Counted from the first letter of the stretch, positions 28,041 through 38,800 are shown. The stretch: DNA of 64,000 bases from an uncultured Halomicronema sp. (GCA_937899725.1 CALCCA010000041.1:1-64000), one strand, 5' to 3'. Numbers and translations are program-made. The notes: a model not told the origin generated them from the letters alone.

Positions 28041-28817
28041 CTAAGATTCGCCATAGTCATGGTCTGGATAGTTGCTTGTTTCTGATTTCCAATACCCTCG
28101 CGAAACAAGCCGATCTTTACTGACTCCTGGTTGCTTCAGTAGTTGTGAGCGCAGCCGACGCATCATATTAGCTTCACAAGCAATCCACCAAAAGACATCA
28201 TCAAAGTCTTTTACACTGGTCAGCACATTGGGTAAATAACTTTCTAGGAGTAGACCTGGACTCGCAGCTTGTTCCTGACGAAATAGCCAGGTTGGCGCCA
28301 CCTCAATACTGGAGCTGAGCGATCGCTGTTCGCGAGCATCTTCAACTTCACAAATGATGATTGGGGTACAGTTTGCTGGCAGTGCTTCTAATACCGCACC
28401 GGCGGCAGGTATGGCAGACTCATCGACGAGCATAACCATTGTTGTCAGGCGATCTGGAATATCCATTCCCCCACCGGGGCCGGCGATAGTTAAGGTGTCA
28501 CCCACTTGAGCTTGGGCTGCCCAGGTCGAAGCCAATCCATCGCCATGGAGCACAAATTCCACCGTCAGTTCTTGGCTATCGGGATTGAAGTGCCGGGGGG
28601 TGTATGTGCGCATTTGCGATCGCATTTTCTTGGGATCAGCAGGTGCCTTAGGAGCAGCGTTAAACAACAGCTTGATATGTGCCCCTGGCCGGGGAGCGCT
28701 AAAACCTGCCAGGGTTTCACCACCAAAGACGATCCGTCGCACCCTAGGGGTGACTTGCTCAATGAATTGAACAGTAACCTGCCGCATCTGAGGGCGACGT
28801 TTGAGGTTGAAGATCAT
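28041..28817 (-). CDS. Siderophore-interacting protein (ViuB/SIP-like flavin reductase)
   Basis: A 258-residue protein. The N-terminal FAD-binding barrel (RRIVFGGETLAGFSAPRPGAHIKLLF, MRTYTPRHFNP) and C-terminal SIP domain (MVLLVDESAIPAAGAVLEALP, WWIACEANMMRRLRSQLL) are typical. SIPs reduce ferric siderophores in the cytoplasm with NAD(P)H or ferredoxin. ATG 28817 gives residues ahead of MRQVTVQF; ATG 28784 is the alternative. No siderophore receptor is in the window. Confidence 0.92.
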   Translation of the reverse strand: MIFNLKRRPQMRQVTVQFIEQVTPRVRRIVFGGETLAGFSAPRPGAHIKLLFNAAPKAPADPKKMRSQMRTYTPRHFNPDSQELTVEFVLHGDGLASTWAAQAQVGDTLTIAGPGGGMDIPDRLTTMVMLVDESAIPAAGAVLEALPANCTPIIICEVEDAREQRSLSSSIEVAPTWLFRQEQAASPGLLLESYLPNVLTSVKDFDDVFWWIACEANMMRRLRSQLLKQPGVSKDRLVSRGYWKSETSNYPDHDYGES

Positions 28818-28928
28818 AATTTTAGTTTGCGAATTGACAGTGTAAACAAGTGGCAGTGATCTTATGCAGACGATAGTGATATCAATGAATTAACAGTCTC
28901 TGGAGAAGACATAAATACACTGTGAAAG

Positions 28929-29316
28929 CTACGTAGTCATGAAATCAGCGGCCATTTCGGCAACCAAAATAGTCGGAGTCATCGGATGTCCGCTAACTAG
29001 TATTGAGAGCACTGATGCATCCGCAATTCGTAATCCCTCTATGCCTTTTACTTGCAGTTTGGCATCGACTACAGCGGTAGGATCGTCATCGCGACCTATT
29101 TTTGCCGGGCCGACCGGATGATAAATCGTTTCTGCAAACGCTTTTATATCGGCTTCGAGCTGCGCATCATCAGCATCACTAGAAAGCGGTAGTGTACTGA
29201 CATCTGTGTAGGGGGGAGAGCGCGTCTGTTTTGGTGTATTCAATGGCCGCTGGGTCTCCAGTGTGAAAACTGTTTAAGAGAGAACGCGCCTTTTCTACAA
29301 GCGTTAGCGATTCCAT
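28929..29316 (-). pseudogene. Remnants of a SnoaL-like gene joined to a GMC oxidoreductase C-terminus
   Basis: From ATG 29316 (GGAG upstream) the frame reads MESLTLVEKARSLLNSFHTG, the start of SnoaL-like polyketide-cyclase-type proteins, and loses similarity after about 25 codons. In another frame, 29220-28929 encodes the C-terminal end of a GMC (choline dehydrogenase-like) oxidoreductase: IYHPVGPAKIG with the catalytic His, VKGIEGLRIADASV and GHPMTPTILVAEMAADFM. Two different genes have thus been fused by a deletion that removed most of both. The ABM gene ends directly before ATG 29316. Confidence 0.82.
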
Positions 29317-29784
29317 TCAAGGTGACTCCTCAGACTCGAGTTGTAAAATGTCTTGCTGAGAATAACTTGTATAGCGCGTCATGCTCATAGTGTCTGCCTC
29401 AAGTTTGCTCATGAATTCCGCTGTTGCCGGCGCACTAGGAAAACTTTCCATAGAGGCTTCAGCATCTTCTATTGAACGCCAGTGAACAATGGCCAACCAT
29501 TCGTTATCATCACTCACAGCAGACTCCCGTGAAATGAAACCAGGCTGCTGCGAAACATGTTGAGATTCAACAGCTTGATCCACAGGATAAAACTCATCGG
29601 GTGTAACACCTGCTTTCAGTTTGAATGTAGCGACTTCAACAATCATGCTTCTCTCCAATGATTGTGCATTGGCAGGCTCTACCGATGCGACTCCAGACTT
29701 TTTGTCCGCGTTATAGGCGATGGAACTGAAGAACAGTAATGAGGCTGTCAGGATGCAAATCCAGGATTTCTTTTTAATGCTCAT
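29317..29784 (-). CDS. Secreted ABM-like (dimeric alpha/beta barrel) protein
   Basis: About 155 residues. A signal peptide (KSWICILTASLLFFSSIAYNA) is followed by an antibiotic-biosynthesis-monooxygenase-like barrel: MIVEVATFKLKAGVTPDEFYPVD...QPGFISRESAVSDDNEWLAIVHWRSIEDAEASM. ABM-like proteins oxidise phenolic substrates without a cofactor or bind heme. ATG 29784 has AGGAGA seven bases upstream and gives a normal signal peptide, so I prefer it to ATG 29817. It is divergent from the AraC regulator at 30061 and first in a minus-strand run that includes the ruined SnoaL/GMC piece. Confidence 0.82.
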   Translation of the reverse strand: MSIKKKSWICILTASLLFFSSIAYNADKKSGVASVEPANAQSLERSMIVEVATFKLKAGVTPDEFYPVDQAVESQHVSQQPGFISRESAVSDDNEWLAIVHWRSIEDAEASMESFPSAPATAEFMSKLEADTMSMTRYTSYSQQDILQLESEESP

Positions 29785-29834
29785 CAAAAATCTCCTAACT
29801 GATAAGTAGGCAGGCACAATCTCTTGCAGACGAG

Positions 29835-29926
29835 TTTTCTCCTGGCGGAGACGCTAGCATGAACGACTCCGCTCAACCCTCAACCTCCGATCTGGCAAGC
29901 CATCTAGCTGATTGAGCGGAGTCGAA
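29835..29926. repeat. GGAGACGC-type dispersed repeat
   Basis: Contains TTTTCTCCTGGCGGAGACGC, then GAACGACTCCGCTCAA and, about 45 bases on, TTGAGCGGAGTCG, giving inverted outer arms. Related to the inner element at 1492-1558 and to the piece inside tRNA-Leu(TAA) at 50974-50998. It lies in the divergent ABM/AraC spacer. Confidence 0.65.
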
Positions 29927-30060
29927 ATCAGCGACTGGTTTAACATTTAATTCGGCCCAGCTACTTCGGCTTTCTCTCGTTTGAGCGCAATCTGCTAATC
30001 AGCATAGATAAATTAGCTAGTATAGAAAATGGTCAAAAGTGCTGATGTTTAGGGTCAAAA

Positions 30061-30945
30061 ATGGACAAGCTGTCCCTGGCAAAGGTGAAATGGTCGTCTG
30101 CGGTTGACAGTCGATTTGAAGTGTTGCGACTAGGGGCCTTACATCAGCGAGAACTACCGGATGACCATAATCCCTGGCAGCCACACCGCCTTCACTTTCA
30201 CGCTTTAATTTTGTTTACTCAGGGTCAGGGAACCCATGGCGTTGACTTTATTGATTACCCTGTCAAGGCCGGTACATTAGTTCATGTTTGTGCTGATCAG
30301 ACACACTATTTTGGCCATACCCAGGAATTAGAAGCCTTCATGGTCGTGTTTTTGCCCACTGCCCTGCCGACCAATTTGTTAGGACTATCTACCAGTATTT
30401 CTAGCTCTCTATCCTGGTCTACAATTCAATATGTTTGGCCATCGGTTACGTCACTTGCACCAGACCAATCTCAAATTCTCCAACAACATATTGAACTCTT
30501 AGAAAGGTACCAAATAACCAATTCTAAGCAGCAGGCTGCCGCACAATACCTATTGTGGTCGGTTATTGCCTTTGCCTCTCAAGTGGCGGTGGCGTCTGGG
30601 ACATATCACCAGAGCAGAGTCATCGATCCAAGATTTCTAGAGTTTGTTGAATTGTTGGAACAATCGTTCGAGTCTTGTCGAAATGTGAAATGGTATGCTG
30701 AACAAATAAATTGTTCGGCGAGAACCCTTGGTCGCATTTGTCTGTCAGTGGTGGGCAAATCGCCGAAGGTGATTACAAATGAGCGAGTGGTGGTTGAAGC
30801 CCAACGTCGCTTACTCTTTAGCAAAGCAACTGTGAAAGAAGTCGGGTGCTCTTTAGGTTTTGAAGAGACCACTAATTTTGTCAAGTTCTTTAGACGGCTT
30901 GTTGGCCAGAATCCTGATGAATTCCGAATGGGATCAAAATTCTAG
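30061..30945 (+). CDS. AraC family regulator with cupin-like sensor
   Basis: A 294-residue protein. The N-terminal half is a small AraC_binding cupin (HRLHFHALILFTQGQGTHGVDFIDYPVKAGTLVHVCADQTHYFG), and the C-terminal half is the AraC DNA-binding domain (NVKWYAEQINCSARTLGRIC...VKEVGCSLGFEETTNFVKFFRRLVGQNPDEFR). This architecture differs from paralogues 1-4. It is divergent from the ABM gene and the oxidoreductase series, which it probably controls. Confidence 0.92.
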   Translation: MDKLSLAKVKWSSAVDSRFEVLRLGALHQRELPDDHNPWQPHRLHFHALILFTQGQGTHGVDFIDYPVKAGTLVHVCADQTHYFGHTQELEAFMVVFLPTALPTNLLGLSTSISSSLSWSTIQYVWPSVTSLAPDQSQILQQHIELLERYQITNSKQQAAAQYLLWSVIAFASQVAVASGTYHQSRVIDPRFLEFVELLEQSFESCRNVKWYAEQINCSARTLGRICLSVVGKSPKVITNERVVVEAQRRLLFSKATVKEVGCSLGFEETTNFVKFFRRLVGQNPDEFRMGSKF

Positions 30946-30983
30946 TAATGATTCTAGTTGTCGGGTAGGCATCGCTCACGCAT

Positions 30984-31265
30984 TCACCTTTCATCGAGAT
31001 CGGTATCCGGTAATCGCTCTAGCTCATCCGCGATCGCATGCTGAAAATCTTCATCGCAATGGGTGCATAAGTGAACGCTGGGAGTAGTCAACTCGGCCAA
31101 AATGCCGACTTTTTGACTATCTTGAAACCCTGTAAATTGTGGTTGATGAACGAGTTCTAGGACACGACTACATTCGTGCCCCAACTCGCGAACCAATACC
31201 CGCAGCGTTTCGTTCCGAATAGCGAGCGACCTTGAACCTAGCTGCATCACGACCTCTTTAACCAC
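30984..31265 (-). CDS. Small hypothetical protein, second of an overlapping pair
   Basis: A 93-residue, soluble-looking protein with a CTHCDEDF motif and many charged residues. The start overlaps the end of the preceding 62-residue frame by 19 bases; ATG 31247 (MQLGS) is a second option. I recognise no family. The small size and overlap resemble toxin-antitoxin or other coupled pairs, but nothing in the sequence proves that. Confidence 0.5.
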   Translation of the reverse strand: MVKEVVMQLGSRSLAIRNETLRVLVRELGHECSRVLELVHQPQFTGFQDSQKVGILAELTTPSVHLCTHCDEDFQHAIADELERLPDTDLDER

Positions 31266-31435
31266 TTTCTTGCTGGTTGAATCCCTTTCTCAAATGCCCG
31301 GAATTCTTTTTCCCAATGGCGAATGAGTCCTAAATTAAGATACTCTCCCTGTTTTTCCAACCTAATTTTCTCTAAATGCTCATCGATACGTTGCTGTAAA
31401 CTGCGGATTGCCTTCCGATAATTGCGCTTTCCCAT
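31247..31435 (-). CDS. Small basic hypothetical protein, first of an overlapping pair
   Basis: A 62-residue, very basic, helical protein (MGKRNYRKAIRSLQQRIDEH..., HWEKEFRAFEKGI). The stop overlaps the start of the 93-residue partner, suggesting translational coupling. No family recognised. It could be an antitoxin-like or nucleic-acid-binding peptide; that is inference from charge only. Confidence 0.5.
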   Translation of the reverse strand: MGKRNYRKAIRSLQQRIDEHLEKIRLEKQGEYLNLGLIRHWEKEFRAFEKGIQPARKWLKRS

Positions 31436-31826
31436 AGGATTTACGGCTGCTTCGAGATTGTTTCTTCCTTCCGCAGCGGCACCAATACGGTCGCCTTCAT
31501 CGCTTCTTAGGCGTCTCTTCCATCGGTAATGACTCTAAACGGAGAAGACATCGGTTGCCGCTTCCCAAGTCTCCCAATCATCCCGACTTAGCCGAATTAA
31601 GCCGAGATGACTGGGAGCAATGCTGCCCCCTCTAAAATCAGCCTGCATGATAGTCAGCACAGGCCGGCTCGATTTCCGCTTCGGTATTCCTGCACCAACG
31701 GCCCCCACGCGACGATCGGCTGGTTGATGTCTGACCAGTGAATTCGACCCGATGTCTAGTGGCGATCGCCTGTGGTGCCGCGACCGCAGTCACCATGCCA
31801 TCGATAACAGTCAGCTCATAACGGGC
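31436..31826. other. Gap with possible coding debris
   Basis: No intact gene. On the minus strand a stretch ending at TAG 31537-31535 reads SSRPVLTIMQADF and LGLIRLSRDDWETW, which looks protein-like but has no clean start. I could not assign it. Confidence 0.35.
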
Positions 31827-33767
31827 TCAGATTTCATCGTCGAAACCTCGCTGAGAGAAGGGTTTTCGGGTTACTGCTTTTTGGGCTAGAGAGTCGCCAG
31901 CACGGGCCGAAGACAGATCCAGCGGGCTGTTATAGCTGATCCATTGCGGCTTGCCAATCGCAATGCCGTGAGCCTCGAATGCTCTCCGGACCCGAAGCCG
32001 ATATTCGCGCCCTACGACCCACTGCTGCAGCGGTGCAGTTTTGATCCACACGCGCACCAAGATGCCCGCGTGAGAGAGTTGCTCAATGCCTAAAACTTCT
32101 GGCGGATCAGGCATCTTGTCTCGCCATTCAGGCGACCGGTACAGCTCCTGGGCAATGTTATTCAGCAGCGTTAAAACCCGGTCAGGATCATTGTCATAGG
32201 CTACCTCAATGGTGAAATCAACCCGCGACCACAATCGCGTGAGATTCCTCACCTCAGCAATATTGCCATTGGGAATCGTAATGAGTTCTCCCTCTGGGTT
32301 GCGCAAACGAGTGCTCCGCAAATTCATTTCCTCAACCAGACCAGACATCGAACCAATCGCAATCACATCGCCCACGGCAAATTGATCCTCCAGCAAAATC
32401 AAGCACCCGTTGATCACATCTTTGATTAAGCTCTGCGTCCCAAAAGAAATCGCGAGTCCTAACACGGCGCCCCAGGCCAACACCGACTGCGTTGACAACC
32501 CAAAGGTGGAAAAGGTGAAGATGATCCCAGTCAGGACAATCAGCACCGATATTAATCCTTCTAATGCGCCCCCAATCGTATTCATCCTCAAAAACTTGCG
32601 CTGATCTTCGTTACATTGGGTGGCTGGCAGCTGCTTGTGGGCTTGAGTTCGCCGGTAAGCCAAGGCTCGATTGATGCGCAGGGCCACCCCGACCGCAAAC
32701 CAAATTAAGAGTATTTTGAACGGCTCGCGAAACAGCGTCGTTCGCCATGCGGTCACGATCGGCAGCGTATACGTTAGCCCAATCAAACTGCCGTACACAG
32801 ACAAGATGGCTAACCAAACCAGCAGCCATTGCAAAAATTTCAGGGCGTTGAGCTGGTGCGCCAAAGGCGGTTTATTTTTAAGGACTTCCAGAAACCGGGC
32901 TCGCTGGGCAAGCAACCCCAAGCGGCGACTCGGAGAGCGGGGCTGGCTGGGCCGGACAGCATCCATCTTGTGAGCTGGTTCTATCGGCAGCGCCGCGTGA
33001 TGGGATGGAGCATGGGCGGCTGCCGCCAACGGTGTAACTGGGGTGACTGCCGCAGCGATCGCTCCCTCACGGTGCGTTTGTAGAACACGGAACTGACGCC
33101 GAATTAACCAAGACAGCAGGCTAAAGAGCGAGAGCACGACGATTAAGCCCACGACAATGGCCAGCGACCATTGCAGCCCTCGCCGGGCCGTCGCTAAAGA
33201 GGCCAGCTCCTCAACTTTGTCAATCTCACCCTGAACAATCGTGCGCCACTCTTCGGACAGCACTTCGGGCGTTTCACTATAAAAATCGATATCGATCTGG
33301 GTAATGGTGATGATGGTGAGCGGACGCGAGCGGTCCGAACTCTTGATTTGCACAACTGGACGATTATTGAGGGTCGCGGTGATTACCTCCGCCGATCGCG
33401 GGACTGTCCAACCCGCATCCCATAGACGAAATTGCCTGGCTAAGCGGTTAAGAACGTTGCGATGAAATCGGTCAACTTCAATTTTCAGCAGGGCTTCCAC
33501 ACTCTGCGCTCTGATCTCAACGGGAAAATCCTGAGCACTCAAGTTGCTGCGGTCGGTCACTGTGGGTGCCGCCACTTGAAAAAGCCGCTCACCGTCTAGC
33601 GGCGATCGCACCCAAGCCGCCTCAATGCTGCCATAGCGGATGACGCCTTCGGGGGGAATCGTGCCAGTCTGGTGGTCAAAGACGGACAGACTTTGCCCAG
33701 AGGCGATCGCTGACTGCATCAACACCCAAATGCAGGTCAAGCAACCGAGAACCAAGCATCGGTACAT
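31827..33767 (-). CDS. MscS family mechanosensitive channel
   Basis: About 646 residues. Signal peptide (LVLGCLTCIWVLMQSAIAS), a periplasmic N-terminal domain of about 170 residues, a helix, a basic cytoplasmic loop, several more helices, then the MscS pore and beta domain: VLAWGAVLGLAISFGTQSLIKDVINGCLILLEDQFAVGDVI, followed by STRLRNPEGELITIPNG. Such large MscS-type channels release osmolytes on hypo-osmotic shock. ATG 33767 gives a cleaner signal peptide than ATG 33800. It is transcribed divergently from the RND pump genes. Confidence 0.92.
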   Translation of the reverse strand: MYRCLVLGCLTCIWVLMQSAIASGQSLSVFDHQTGTIPPEGVIRYGSIEAAWVRSPLDGERLFQVAAPTVTDRSNLSAQDFPVEIRAQSVEALLKIEVDRFHRNVLNRLARQFRLWDAGWTVPRSAEVITATLNNRPVVQIKSSDRSRPLTIITITQIDIDFYSETPEVLSEEWRTIVQGEIDKVEELASLATARRGLQWSLAIVVGLIVVLSLFSLLSWLIRRQFRVLQTHREGAIAAAVTPVTPLAAAAHAPSHHAALPIEPAHKMDAVRPSQPRSPSRRLGLLAQRARFLEVLKNKPPLAHQLNALKFLQWLLVWLAILSVYGSLIGLTYTLPIVTAWRTTLFREPFKILLIWFAVGVALRINRALAYRRTQAHKQLPATQCNEDQRKFLRMNTIGGALEGLISVLIVLTGIIFTFSTFGLSTQSVLAWGAVLGLAISFGTQSLIKDVINGCLILLEDQFAVGDVIAIGSMSGLVEEMNLRSTRLRNPEGELITIPNGNIAEVRNLTRLWSRVDFTIEVAYDNDPDRVLTLLNNIAQELYRSPEWRDKMPDPPEVLGIEQLSHAGILVRVWIKTAPLQQWVVGREYRLRVRRAFEAHGIAIGKPQWISYNSPLDLSSARAGDSLAQKAVTRKPFSQRGFDDEI

Positions 33768-33800
33768 TGCGGCATCACGAAACTGAGACTGTAATCTCAC

Positions 33801-34337
33801 AAACTTTTACCTATGTTCAATCACAAGTTGCTTAGGGTGAGCCAACATCAGTCACTTAGCTGAATTTTCCAGTTTATTTAATAATTATCTGGTGAGTGAA
33901 ATATTGGTCGCGTTTGATTATTATCATGAAATTTTATTGGGCTGAAATATTTTCAAAATCAACATGTCAGAGCATTAAGAAAAAGTGAATTGTCGCTAAA
34001 CGTCCGGTTTATTTCGTCTATTGTCCTTGCCAAAATTGTTGTAGATCACGAAGATTGCTGCATACGAACCCAGATGCATCGGCTATTCTCAATAACTTCA
34101 GCGAAATGTTAACAAGATTTGAGAATCGATTTTTCCGTAGCGCTGCTTACAGAGAGCAAAAGCCGCAGAGTGCTTATCTGTGATCACTGCATTTTTGGAG
34201 ATAGAAAATCCGCATTTCTGCGTTCTTATTAAATCTATCTTTGAGAATTTAAAGACTCGTATAAGAAGCTATTTGAGATTTAAAATCTATCAACTTAATC
34301 GAGCTTGAAATCAATTAATCTACTGCGGAGGCATCCG
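33801..34337. other. AT-rich divergent intergenic region
   Basis: About 500 bases between MscS and the RND adaptor, distinctly AT-rich compared with its neighbours. No gene seen. It must carry both promoters, but I cannot single out one with confidence. GGAGG at its end serves the adaptor start. Confidence 0.5.
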
Positions 34338-35849
34338 ATGATGACGTCTAACGAATCCAGTTCGCCTTCTCACTCTCCATCAGGCTCCCAGACTCATTCA
34401 GATTTAAATCATCAGAATGTAGCAGCAAGTCAGTCAGATAGTTCAGGTCAAAAAGGCATCGTATCCAAAGCCCACAGGGTTAACCCAAAATCTAGAGCCC
34501 TCTGGCCGATCGCGTCGCTGGCCGTGCTCACTGTCTTAGCGATCGTCGGCTGGACGGCCTATCAAAGCTTGCGGCCAGAGACTGCCGTCAGCCAGGAAGA
34601 AAGTACCCCAGCGCGGCTGCCAGTAAGAGTCACGGCGGCCCAGGTCGGCTTGGCTCAACAGTGGGTATTTGATGAGGGCGTCGTCACGTCGGCGCGGCGG
34701 CGAGTGCTGAAGTTTGAGGCGAATGGCAATATCGAGTTCATTAAGCAAGTCGAGGGTCGCGATTTGCGCGAAGGGGATGTCGTCTCTCAGGGCGAGCTGC
34801 TAGCCACCATTGACGATCGCACCCAAGTCGTTGACATCGAGACGGCGGCCGCTGACTTAGAGGTCTCGGGGCGACAGCAAGATCAAGCGGAGGCCGCACT
34901 GCTGCAAGCGGAGGCTGATTTTGATAAAGCCCAATCCGATCTGACCTTCGACGAAGCCGAACTGGGGCGATATCAGGCCTTGTTTGAGCAGGGGGCCGTG
35001 TCAGCGAGCGATCGCGACACCTATGTCAATCGGGCGGAGCAGGCGAGAGCGGCCCTGAGAGTGGCAGAGCAAGGTATTCGCGCGGCGGCAGATGACGTGC
35101 GATCGGCGGCAGCTACCGTTGCCGCTTCCCAAGCTCGACTGCGATCGGCCAACGTGGAACGAGAAGATACCCAGTTGGTATCTCCCATCGATGGCGTCGT
35201 CGCCTACATCAACATCCGCGAAGGCGAATATTGGGACGCCCAGCGCCTGGGCAATAGCACCGATCTAGACACGGTGGCCGAGACCGCCCCGATTGTGGTG
35301 ATTGAACCGCAATCCTTAGAAGTGGAGCTGGAGCTGCAGGCCGACGAGGCCCAAAAGCTGCAGCCTGATCAGCCCGCCTACGTGGTGTTGGCCCAAGACG
35401 TGAGTGCCGCTGAAGCCGCCGGCGCCCCGAACGATAGTCTGCTCGACCTGGCCAGAGACCAAGGCAGTCAAGGGCAAGTATTTGCGGTGAGCCCCACCCA
35501 AACGCCGGGAGGCCGGGGTGTAGAAGTCAGCATTCGCAATTTCCAACTCGTGCGGAATCTCCAGGTGGGGGGTCGGGTCTATGCCTGGATTGAAGCGGCG
35601 GTGAATCCCAACGCGGTGATGGTGCCACTGGGCTCGTTACTGCCCCTCGACCAAACCACCTATGCCTTTGTCGTGGATGAAGCCAGCGGCGCAGTGGAAC
35701 GCCGGGAAGTGCAGCGGGGCATTGAAGGGCTGAACGGCGTGGAAATTCTCAGCGGCATTGAACCCGGTGAACTGGTGGTCACCGAGGGCCTCAACCGCTT
35801 GGTCGATGGCACCCTCGTGGAAATTGTGTCAGAGGCAGCAGCGCAATGA
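34338..35849 (+). CDS. RND efflux pump periplasmic adaptor
   Basis: About 503 residues of the HlyD/AcrA class. A Ser/Gln-rich N-terminal tail and membrane anchor (LWPIASLAVLTVLAIVGWTAY) are followed by the lipoyl halves (QVEGRDLREGDVVSQGELLA; DTQLVSPIDGVVAYINIREGEYWD), a coiled coil, beta-barrel and membrane-proximal domain (GSLLPLDQTTYAFVVDEASGAVERREV). ATG 34338 has GGAGG at ideal distance. Its stop overlaps the permease start (ATGA), so translation is coupled. Confidence 0.93.
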   Translation: MMTSNESSSPSHSPSGSQTHSDLNHQNVAASQSDSSGQKGIVSKAHRVNPKSRALWPIASLAVLTVLAIVGWTAYQSLRPETAVSQEESTPARLPVRVTAAQVGLAQQWVFDEGVVTSARRRVLKFEANGNIEFIKQVEGRDLREGDVVSQGELLATIDDRTQVVDIETAAADLEVSGRQQDQAEAALLQAEADFDKAQSDLTFDEAELGRYQALFEQGAVSASDRDTYVNRAEQARAALRVAEQGIRAAADDVRSAAATVAASQARLRSANVEREDTQLVSPIDGVVAYINIREGEYWDAQRLGNSTDLDTVAETAPIVVIEPQSLEVELELQADEAQKLQPDQPAYVVLAQDVSAAEAAGAPNDSLLDLARDQGSQGQVFAVSPTQTPGGRGVEVSIRNFQLVRNLQVGGRVYAWIEAAVNPNAVMVPLGSLLPLDQTTYAFVVDEASGAVERREVQRGIEGLNGVEILSGIEPGELVVTEGLNRLVDGTLVEIVSEAAAQ

Positions 35850-38800
35850 AGACAGAGGCGCATCCCGCAGCCGTAGAGTCCCCCCCAGCCGCCCCGTTTG
35901 CCGACGCCGTTCAGGTCGGCTCTCCCCTGATGCGGTTCTTTTTTACCCAGCAGATTTTTGGCACGCTCTTGTGCTTTCTGCTGCTGATGGGGGGCCTCAT
36001 GGGGTATTTGTCGATGGTGAAAGAGGGTGACCCCGACATTAATATTGCCCGCGCCCTGATTACGACCGGCTGGCCTGGCACCGACGCCGAAACTCTGGAA
36101 ACTCAGGTCACCGACAAACTAGAAGCGGAAATTAAGAGTCTGCAAGGGCTCGATGATTTCACCAGTGCGACATTCAACTCCTTCTCGATTATCAATATTG
36201 CGTTCAAAGCCGAAGCGCCCGTCGATGCCTCCATTCAGGAACTGCGATCTAAGGTCGATGACGCTGACTCCGAACTCCCGGCTGAATCCACGGGGCGGGA
36301 AGTCCCCGACTTTGAGCAACTCTCTCAGCAAGACGCGCCGGTATTAACCCTGGCCATCACGGGAGCCGGGTTAGATGTGGCTGCCCTGAGTCAGGCGGCT
36401 GAAGATTTGCAGGAGCGGCTGGAAGCGGTCACCAATGTCCGCGAGGTCGATCTGCAGGGCTGGCGGGAAGCGGTGATTCATGTGCAAATGGTGCCGAGTC
36501 GCCTGACTAGCCTGGGCATTGCGGCGACCCAGGTGGCCGACGCGATTCAGGGCAATAATCTCGATCAGTCTTGGGATCTGCTGCGGGATGAAGACATTGG
36601 GGCGCAGGTTCGCCTCTACGGTCGCCCGCGCACCCTAGAGGATCTCAAGCGCGTGCCGGTGGCGCGGCTAGACGACAATCGAGTCGTGCGGTTGGACGAA
36701 GTGGCCGAGGTGTATCAGGGGCTAGAGCGGGAAGCCTCTCAGGCCTTTGTGAGTTTGCAGGGTGCCGCTTTTGAGCCCACAGTCACCCTAGAGGTGGTCA
36801 AGATCGCCGGGAGTGACACGATTCAGGTGGTGGAAGAGGCGCTGATCGCCATGGAAACGGCGACTCAAGACCCGGCGATTTGGCCCGTTGGCATGGAGTA
36901 CGAAGTGCTCACCGACGACTCCCTCACCATCATGGATGATCTGCTGAGTTTGGGTAGCAACGTCCTGCAAGCCTCCCTGTGTGTCTTTGCGATTCTCCTA
37001 TTTGCCCTCACCTGGCGCGAAGCCTTGATTGCCGGATTGGCGATTCCGGTGACGTTTGCCGGGGCCATTTTTGTACTCTGGCTGGGCGGCTACACCCTGA
37101 ACTCCATGGTGATGGTCGGCATGATCCTGGCGTTGGGGCTACTGGTGGATGTCTTTATTTTGATGCTAGAGGGCCTGCACGACGGCATCTTTGTCAAAGG
37201 TCTGCCGTTCCCGGCAGCGGCGATTGAGACGGTGCAGACCTATGCGGGGTCAGCCTTTGCGGGACAGCTCACCACGATTTTGGCCATGGCGCCGCTGATG
37301 GCAATTTCCGGTACGATGGGCAAATTCGTCCGGCTGGTGCCGATCAGCGCGATTGTTTGCTTGGTGCTGAGCTATATGATTGCCCTCTTGGCGGTGGTAC
37401 CCCTGTCAAAATTTCTCTTAGGCAATGCCCACGGCGCTCCGCCCACCTTTGTCGATCGCCTGACGGCAACAGCGTCTACACGGTTTGCCGAGTGGAGCCT
37501 GAGGTCGACGGTGCCCAATCGCCACGTGGCTCGCCTCTGGACACTGGGAGCCATCGGTCTCTTTGTCTTGGCGACGGTGCTGTTCACGACCCTACCGTTT
37601 TCGCTGTTTCCCCAGTCGGAAGGCACGAAGCTCAGCGTCAATGTGGAGCTGCCCCCGGCAGCGACTCTGGATTTGTCGGCAGAAGTGGCCGATCGCCTCG
37701 GGGAGTTCCTGCGCACCTACAGCGATGCGGATGACGCCCTCGTATTTGAGAACATTACCAAACTGGTGGGGCAGCGCAGCGGTCTGGTGTCTTCCAGCGA
37801 GCTCAAGCCAGAGAGTGCCGATTATTTTGTCGGGCTCTCGGCAGTGATGGTGGCGCGATCGCAGCGCCAGCAAGATTCCTATGCCTATATTCCTGACCTC
37901 CGCGAGACGATTGACGCTGAGATTTTGAGAGACTACCCCGGCGCGATTCTGGCGCTGCAGTATGAACGGGCCGCCGATAGTGAAGACGCCATTCAGGTAG
38001 AACTCTTTGGGGCAGACATGCCGACGCTACGGCAGATTTCCGTTCAGACCCAGGAAATTTTGCGCAACCTGCCCGGCACCCTAGACGTGCGCGATGATTT
38101 GGGCAACTTGCGCACCGACTATAAGCTGGTGCCCCGGCGCGAGGCCCTGGACTTTTATGGCATTAGCCAGACTGATTTGGGTTGGCAAGGGCGCTATTTG
38201 ATGATCGACAACGCGATCGGTGACTACCCGATCGGCAGTGGTGAAGAAGATTTGGAAATTCGCCTCAGCACCCGCTGGCCCTCGCAACAGGGGGACATCG
38301 GCGGCCCTTCTCGGCTAGATGAGTTTGCCACGATTCGCTTTATTAACGATCAGGGGGAGGCGATCGCGGCCAATGCCGTGCTGGAACGGGTCGAAGGGGC
38401 GGTTCCCCTATCCATTACCCATCGCGACACCGAGCGCAGCGTCACGGTACTGGCCAAAACCATACCCACCGGAGAGTACTACGACACGGAGATCCTGGCG
38501 GATCTGGCCCCTCAACTCGATGCGCTGCTGTACGACCCCGCCTTGAGCGAGGCCGAGAATCTGGCGGCGGGTCACTGGCCTCGGGGCTACCGCTATCAGT
38601 ATGGGGGCGATTCTGAAACGAGCGGCGAAACCTTCGCGTCAGCGGTGCAAATGCTGATTGTGGCCATTTTCTTGATTTTCGCGCTGCTGGTGCTGCAGTT
38701 TGGCTCCTATACCCAGCCGATCATCATCATGCTGACGATTGTGTTTGCCCTAATCGGCACGTTTATCGGCTTTTTCCTCATCGGTCTTTCGTTCTCGTTT

